Position numbers and translations under genes: made by a program
Part shown: in pieces, positions 6,945 through 10,590 of the stretch
Position numbering within the stretch: the first letter of the stretch is position 1
Layout: each line of letters starts with the position of its first letter
Notes under the pieces: generated by a model
What the model saw: the letters and a program-made list of their open reading frames with translations, nothing else
Told to the model about the DNA's origin: nothing
Databases searched by the model: none
From: Flavobacteriales bacterium
Lineage (GTDB): Bacteria; Bacteroidota; Bacteroidia; Flavobacteriales_E; Vicingaceae
Reading direction: 5' to 3'
Assembly: GCA_016763135.1 (NCBI GenBank)
Contig: JAESUI010000121.1
Location: 1 to 10,590, forward strand
DNA: 10,590 nt

Positions 6945-9338
6945 ATGGCCCAAATCTTCTTAAAAGTAATAACCCCATTTCTAATTATTTTTATTTCATT
7001 GAATGCTGGAGCTCAAATTTCTGGGCGAGTTATAGATGCAGGTAACAAGGAACCAATTCCTTTTGCAAATGCAATTGCAATAAACGTCTCTGATTCTTCT
7101 ATTGTAAAAGCTTCCATCACTGATGAAAATGGGAATTACTATCTAGAAAAAATGAATGATGGTAATTATTTTATTAAAATAATTACGCTAGGCTATAAAG
7201 ATTATTATTCCGAACAAATTGAATTTAAAAAGGGCACAATAATGACAGTTGATTGTAACACTTCAGTTTCATCAGAAAATTTGGAAACTTTTGGAGTTGT
7301 TGCCAAAGTTCCTTTTCTAGAACAGCAAGCAGGTAAAATGATTGTAAATGTTTCTGAACACATCACTGGAGTCAGTGGATCTATGAAAGATGTTATGAAA
7401 AAAATTCCCGGAATTTTAGTTGTAAATAATAAAATATCCATAGCCGGAAATCAAAATGTCACCATCTTAATTGATGGAAGGCCTACCCAATATTTAGATA
7501 TGCAAACACTTATGAGTGAATTACCTGCTGAAGATATTGATAAAATTGAAGTTATATCACAGCCAGATGCAGGAATGGAAGCTACTGGAACAGGAGGTGT
7601 AATAAATATCATTCTAAAGAAAAATAGATTATCAGGTACTAATGGCGCATTATGGACAGGTTATGGATATGGAGAGTTAGCTAAATATTCACTTGGAGGC
7701 TCAATAAACCATAGAAAAAATAAACTAAATGTTTTTGCCAATGGTGGATATAGTTATAATACTTATGTAGAAAATTTAATTTTAGAGCGTAAGGTTGGAA
7801 ATGAAACATATAATCAAAACACATATCAACCAAGCTATCCAAAGACTTATAGAATCAATGGTGGATTTGACTATAACCTTACCGAAAAACAATCCTTAGG
7901 GTTATCATTAAGACATATTCAAAGCTATAATAATAGAACTCATGAAAACAATACTTCTATAGAAAGCTTAGATACAGATACTATTTTCACTTTAAAAACC
8001 TATAATACAATGGAGAAGAAGTGGTATTACAATTCAGCAAACTTTTATTACAATATTGATTTGGATACAAATGGGAAGAAATTAAGTTTTACGACTAATT
8101 ATGGTTCTTATGACAATCAAAATTCATCTACTATAACAACAAATGCTGATTACAATGTGATTTACCCATCCCAGAAAAATGCAGAACCTGGCGCAACAGA
8201 TATTTATGCTGCCAAACTTGATTTAACTTTACCCTTTAAGAAAAAAATTAAACTCACAAGTGGATTAAAATTTAGCTATGCAAATGTGGATAGTGACTTA
8301 CAAGCGTACATTGAAAATAACGGTAATGGGTTTATAAACAACATTTCTCTTTCAAATCATTTTATTTTTAATGAACAAATTTATGCTGCCTACATCATGC
8401 AAAATTTTAATAGTAAAAAGATTAGCTTTAATGCTGGACTTAGATATGAACATTCTATTTCTGAAGGTTATTCTGTTACAATAGATTCGACAAATGACAG
8501 AACAATTTCTAAATTATTCCCTAGTGCTGGAGTAACGATTCCTATATCGAAAAAATTAGGGACTAATTTTGCCTACAGTTACAGGATACAAAGGCCGTCA
8601 TACAATACTTTAAATCCATTTATTTCTTATTTAGACCCCTACACTTTTGAAAAAGGGAATACCAATTTAAAACCTGAACTAACCCATAGTGGAAAATTCT
8701 CTTTAACGTTTGAAAATCAACCCTTCTTTAATCTAGAGTATAATAAAACTTCTGATGTCTTGATGTTTGTAACTGAACAAGATGATAATTCTGGTGTTTC
8801 TTTTGCGACAACTGTAAACCTTAATCAATTAGAAAAATACGGAGCCAGCTTGTTTTTTCCATTAGATTTCATCAAATTTCTTGAAGGATATGGTGGTATA
8901 ATAACAAACTACCAAAAATATGATGCCCCATACTTAGATGCTATCTATAAGAAAGAAAAATTTAATTACACATTGTTTATCGAAGCTTCTTCTGAAATAA
9001 CTAAAACGTTTAAAATTGAAGCTTCTGCTTGGTATACCAGCAGTAATATAGAGGGAATAATGGAATCGAATAGTTTATATGGTGTTAGTTTTGGAGCAAA
9101 AAAAACATTTTTCGAAAATCGTTTATCTGTTTCAGCTAGTGTAGATGATCTCTTTTATGAATATTGGACAGCAAACATTAAGTACTCGAACATGGATGTT
9201 GACTTAGAGTCTTCTTGGGAAACTAGAATATTCCGTATTAATTTGGTCTATAGATATGGAAACCGTTTCTTAAAAAAGAGAAAGCAACAGAGCAATAGTG
9301 CCCAAGAAGAATTAAATAGAGCTAATCAAAAGAAATAA
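6945..9338 (+). CDS. outer membrane beta-barrel receptor (TonB-dependent receptor-like, OMP_b-brl_3 family)
   Basis: A 797-residue outer-membrane protein. Residues 1-24 form a signal peptide (ending LNAGAQ). Residues of about 25-105 are a carboxypeptidase-regulatory-like beta-sandwich (ISGRVIDAGNKEPIPFANA, ITDENGNYYLEKM, IKIITLGYKDY). Residues of about 110-218 are a TonB-receptor plug domain with the expected order SMKDVMKKIPGI, ISIAGNQNVTILIDGRP, LPAEDIDKIEVIS and TGTGGVINIILKK. The remaining 570 residues are alternating aromatic/polar strands of a 22-strand-type barrel, matching the OMP_b-brl_3 group. The barrel ends at about FRINLVYRYGNR and a short, highly charged tail follows (KKRKQQSNS to KK), which is usual in this family. 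Known homologues are annotated as TonB-dependent receptors, but no SusD-like lipoprotein partner is encoded beside it and the ligand is unknown. It is transcribed divergently from the subtilases. The stop lies one base from the stop of the convergent HsdR_N-type gene. Confidence 0.88.
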   Translation: MAQIFLKVITPFLIIFISLNAGAQISGRVIDAGNKEPIPFANAIAINVSDSSIVKASITDENGNYYLEKMNDGNYFIKIITLGYKDYYSEQIEFKKGTIMTVDCNTSVSSENLETFGVVAKVPFLEQQAGKMIVNVSEHITGVSGSMKDVMKKIPGILVVNNKISIAGNQNVTILIDGRPTQYLDMQTLMSELPAEDIDKIEVISQPDAGMEATGTGGVINIILKKNRLSGTNGALWTGYGYGELAKYSLGGSINHRKNKLNVFANGGYSYNTYVENLILERKVGNETYNQNTYQPSYPKTYRINGGFDYNLTEKQSLGLSLRHIQSYNNRTHENNTSIESLDTDTIFTLKTYNTMEKKWYYNSANFYYNIDLDTNGKKLSFTTNYGSYDNQNSSTITTNADYNVIYPSQKNAEPGATDIYAAKLDLTLPFKKKIKLTSGLKFSYANVDSDLQAYIENNGNGFINNISLSNHFIFNEQIYAAYIMQNFNSKKISFNAGLRYEHSISEGYSVTIDSTNDRTISKLFPSAGVTIPISKKLGTNFAYSYRIQRPSYNTLNPFISYLDPYTFEKGNTNLKPELTHSGKFSLTFENQPFFNLEYNKTSDVLMFVTEQDDNSGVSFATTVNLNQLEKYGASLFFPLDFIKFLEGYGGIITNYQKYDAPYLDAIYKKEKFNYTLFIEASSEITKTFKIEASAWYTSSNIEGIMESNSLYGVSFGAKKTFFENRLSVSASVDDLFYEYWTANIKYSNMDVDLESSWETRIFRINLVYRYGNRFLKKRKQQSNSAQEELNRANQKK

Positions 9339-9339
9339 T

Positions 9340-9789
9340 CTAAAGCTCAGAATAATCCGGAATCTCTTCTAAAAACTCAAAGCTATTTTTTTGAAAATCT
9401 ACTTTAGCACAGTAATGCTCAATTCCATTAGTTACCACTAAATAAGGCACTTTAAATACCATATTATAACGTGCAACTTGCTCAAATACTTCTTGATTGA
9501 TCTTAACTTTTGGTGCTTTACACTCTACTAAAACAATAGGTTGAGCTTGGTTATTATAAATAACTATATCTGCTCGTTTTTGCAATTCGTTTAGTTTTAA
9601 TCCTTTTTCTATAGCAATTAAACTCGCTGCATAATTTTTATCGTTTATTAAATATTGGATAAAATTTTGTCTCACCCATTCTTCAGGTAATAACACCAAG
9701 TATTTTTTTCGAATAGAATCAAATATATACTTGACTCCTCCCTCCTCTTTTAATTTAATTGGATATTGAGGTAGGTTAAGTTTTTCCAT
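9340..9789 (-). CDS. stand-alone type I restriction enzyme HsdR N-terminal domain protein (PD-(D/E)XK fold)
   Basis: A 149-residue soluble protein without signal peptide or membrane segment. It resembles the nuclease domain found at the N-terminus of type I restriction HsdR subunits (HSDR_N_2 type) and has no helicase part. The PD-(D/E)XK signature is visible: Asp74 in KRADIVIY, then Glu89 and Lys91 in LVECKAPK, with an upstream helix containing EEWVRQNFIQYLI and the downstream EVFEQVARYNMVFKVPYLVVTNG segment typical of the family. It is a whole small protein and not a broken hsdR, because short homologues of about this length are common in Bacteroidota and nothing resembling the rest of HsdR follows. 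No hsdM or hsdS gene is visible. Its ATG overlaps the thyA stop by one base (TAATG), so it is probably translated by coupling to thyA. Its biological role is unknown; nucleic-acid cleavage is inferred only from the fold and residues. Confidence 0.82.
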   Translation of the reverse strand: MEKLNLPQYPIKLKEEGGVKYIFDSIRKKYLVLLPEEWVRQNFIQYLINDKNYAASLIAIEKGLKLNELQKRADIVIYNNQAQPIVLVECKAPKVKINQEVFEQVARYNMVFKVPYLVVTNGIEHYCAKVDFQKNSFEFLEEIPDYSEL

Positions 9790-10589
9790 TATAACGAAAC
9801 TGATGCTTTGATGTGTGGATGTGGTTCATAATCTTTCAACTCAAAGTCTTCAAATTTAAAATCGAAAATACTTTTAATGTTAGGATTCATTTTCATAGTT
9901 GGTAATTTTTTAGGCTCCCTAGAAAGCTGCAATTTGGCTTGTTCTATATGGTCATTATACAAATGAACATCTCCAAAAGAATGGATAAAATCTCCATATT
10001 CTAATCCACAAACTTGGGCAACCATCATGGTAAACAAAGCATAAGATGCAATGTTAAACGGTACGCCTAAAAAAGTATCTGCACTTCGTTGATATAACTG
10101 GCAAGAAAGTTTTCCATCAGTTACATAGAATTGAAAAAATGCATGACAAGGAGGTAATGCTGCTTTTCCATTGGCTACATTTTCTTCAAAAGAAACAGAA
10201 GTATCTGGCATTACGCTTGGATTCCATGCAGAAACCAAAAGCCTTCTACTATTTGGATTTCTCTTTATTTCGTTAATCAAATCTGTAATCTGATCAATTC
10301 CATCTCCATTCCAGTTCCTCCATTGGTAACCATAAACAGGACCTAGATCTCCATCCTTATTTGCCCAACCATCCCAAATCTTCACACCGTTCTCTTGTAA
10401 GTATTTAATATTGGTATCACCATTAATAAACCATAGTAGTTCATGAACAATAGATTTTAAATGTAACTTCTTAGTAGTTAAGCACGGAAAACCTTCACTT
10501 AAATCGAATCGCATTTGGTAACCAAAACAACTAATTGTTCCTGTTCCTGTTCGATCCCCTTTTTGAGTCCCTTTATTTAAAATATGATC
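9789..10589 (-). CDS. thyA: thymidylate synthase (5' end outside window)
   Basis: Thymidylate synthase converts dUMP to dTMP using 5,10-methylenetetrahydrofolate and is cytoplasmic. 266 residues are visible. The frame is open to the right edge, and the residues before the ATG at 10514 (DHILNKGTQKGDRTGTGTIS) are conserved ThyA sequence containing the phosphate-binding Arg, so 10514 is an internal Met. By comparison with relatives only about eight N-terminal residues are missing. The catalytic Cys is in LPPCHAFFQF (codon 10148-10146). QLYQRSADTFLGVPFNIASYAL and the FGDVHLYNDH nucleotide-binding segment are intact, as is the C-terminal PHPHIKASVSL. Compared with E. coli ThyA, there are about 13 extra residues before the catalytic Cys (around PDTSVSFEENVANGKAA), an insertion usual in Bacteroidota enzymes. 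The stop overlaps the start of the downstream nuclease-fold gene. Confidence 0.97.
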   Translation of the reverse strand, partial: DHILNKGTQKGDRTGTGTISCFGYQMRFDLSEGFPCLTTKKLHLKSIVHELLWFINGDTNIKYLQENGVKIWDGWANKDGDLGPVYGYQWRNWNGDGIDQITDLINEIKRNPNSRRLLVSAWNPSVMPDTSVSFEENVANGKAALPPCHAFFQFYVTDGKLSCQLYQRSADTFLGVPFNIASYALFTMMVAQVCGLEYGDFIHSFGDVHLYNDHIEQAKLQLSREPKKLPTMKMNPNIKSIFDFKFEDFELKDYEPHPHIKASVSL

Positions 10590-10590
10590 T

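Noticed and set aside
7205..7441. 78-codon open frame on the minus strand inside the receptor gene
   Set aside because: It lies antisense within the well-supported plug domain of the receptor, shows no recognisable domain and has no sign of its own start signals.
9340..9789. Remnant of a type I restriction-modification system
   Set aside because: The short protein has intact key residues and a clean start and stop, and no HsdM, HsdS or helicase remnants flank it.
10512..10514. ATG as the start of thyA
   Set aside because: The frame continues to the window edge through the conserved GDRTGTGT segment, which carries an essential phosphate-binding Arg.
1..10590. CRISPR array, tRNA, rRNA, prophage, insertion sequence or defence island
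   Set aside because: No direct repeats with spacers, no tRNA-like cloverleaf and no transposase or integrase reading frame were seen. The coding content is envelope and housekeeping in type.

Overview
The window is AT-rich bacterial DNA that looks like a member of Bacteroidota, most likely Flavobacteriales. The evidence is two secreted proteases ending in YPNP-type C-terminal domains of the type IX secretion system (T9SS), a DUF4476 protein, an outer-membrane beta-barrel receptor of the carboxypeptidase-regulatory/plug/OMP_b-brl_3 type, a thymidylate synthase with the insertion usual in this phylum, weak Shine-Dalgarno signals, and a TAnnTTTG-type promoter element. No RNA genes, CRISPR array, phage genes or intact insertion sequence were seen.

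Layout from left to right. Positions 2-466 (+) hold the C-terminal part of an MBL-fold metallo-hydrolase that is cut by the left edge. It is followed closely by a secreted DUF4476 protein (505-1284, +). The next two genes run on the minus strand. Reading in the direction of transcription, they are an 843-residue subtilase with a large insertion inside its catalytic domain (6690-4159) and a 906-residue subtilase of different architecture (4005-1285). Between them lies a 153-base spacer with three consecutive hairpins. A 254-base divergent intergenic region (6691-6944) separates the subtilases from an outer-membrane receptor (6945-9338, +). The right end is a minus-strand pair: thyA (cut by the right edge) overlaps by one base a small stand-alone nuclease-fold protein of the HsdR N-terminal type.

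The two subtilases and the receptor form an envelope/secretion block: the proteases should cross the inner membrane by Sec and the outer membrane by T9SS, and the receptor sits in the outer membrane. The sequence gives no direct evidence that the receptor and the proteases work together. thyA makes dTMP for DNA synthesis. The nuclease-fold gene is translationally coupled to it, and its job is unknown.

Gene packing is very tight. Both convergent gene pairs meet with 0 or 1 base between stop codons, leaving no room for dedicated terminators. Most of the window is ordinary housekeeping and envelope sequence. The items that most deserve a second look are the hairpin cluster at 4078-4140, the thyA-coupled PD-(D/E)XK protein, and the insertion-bearing CspA-like subtilase exported by T9SS.
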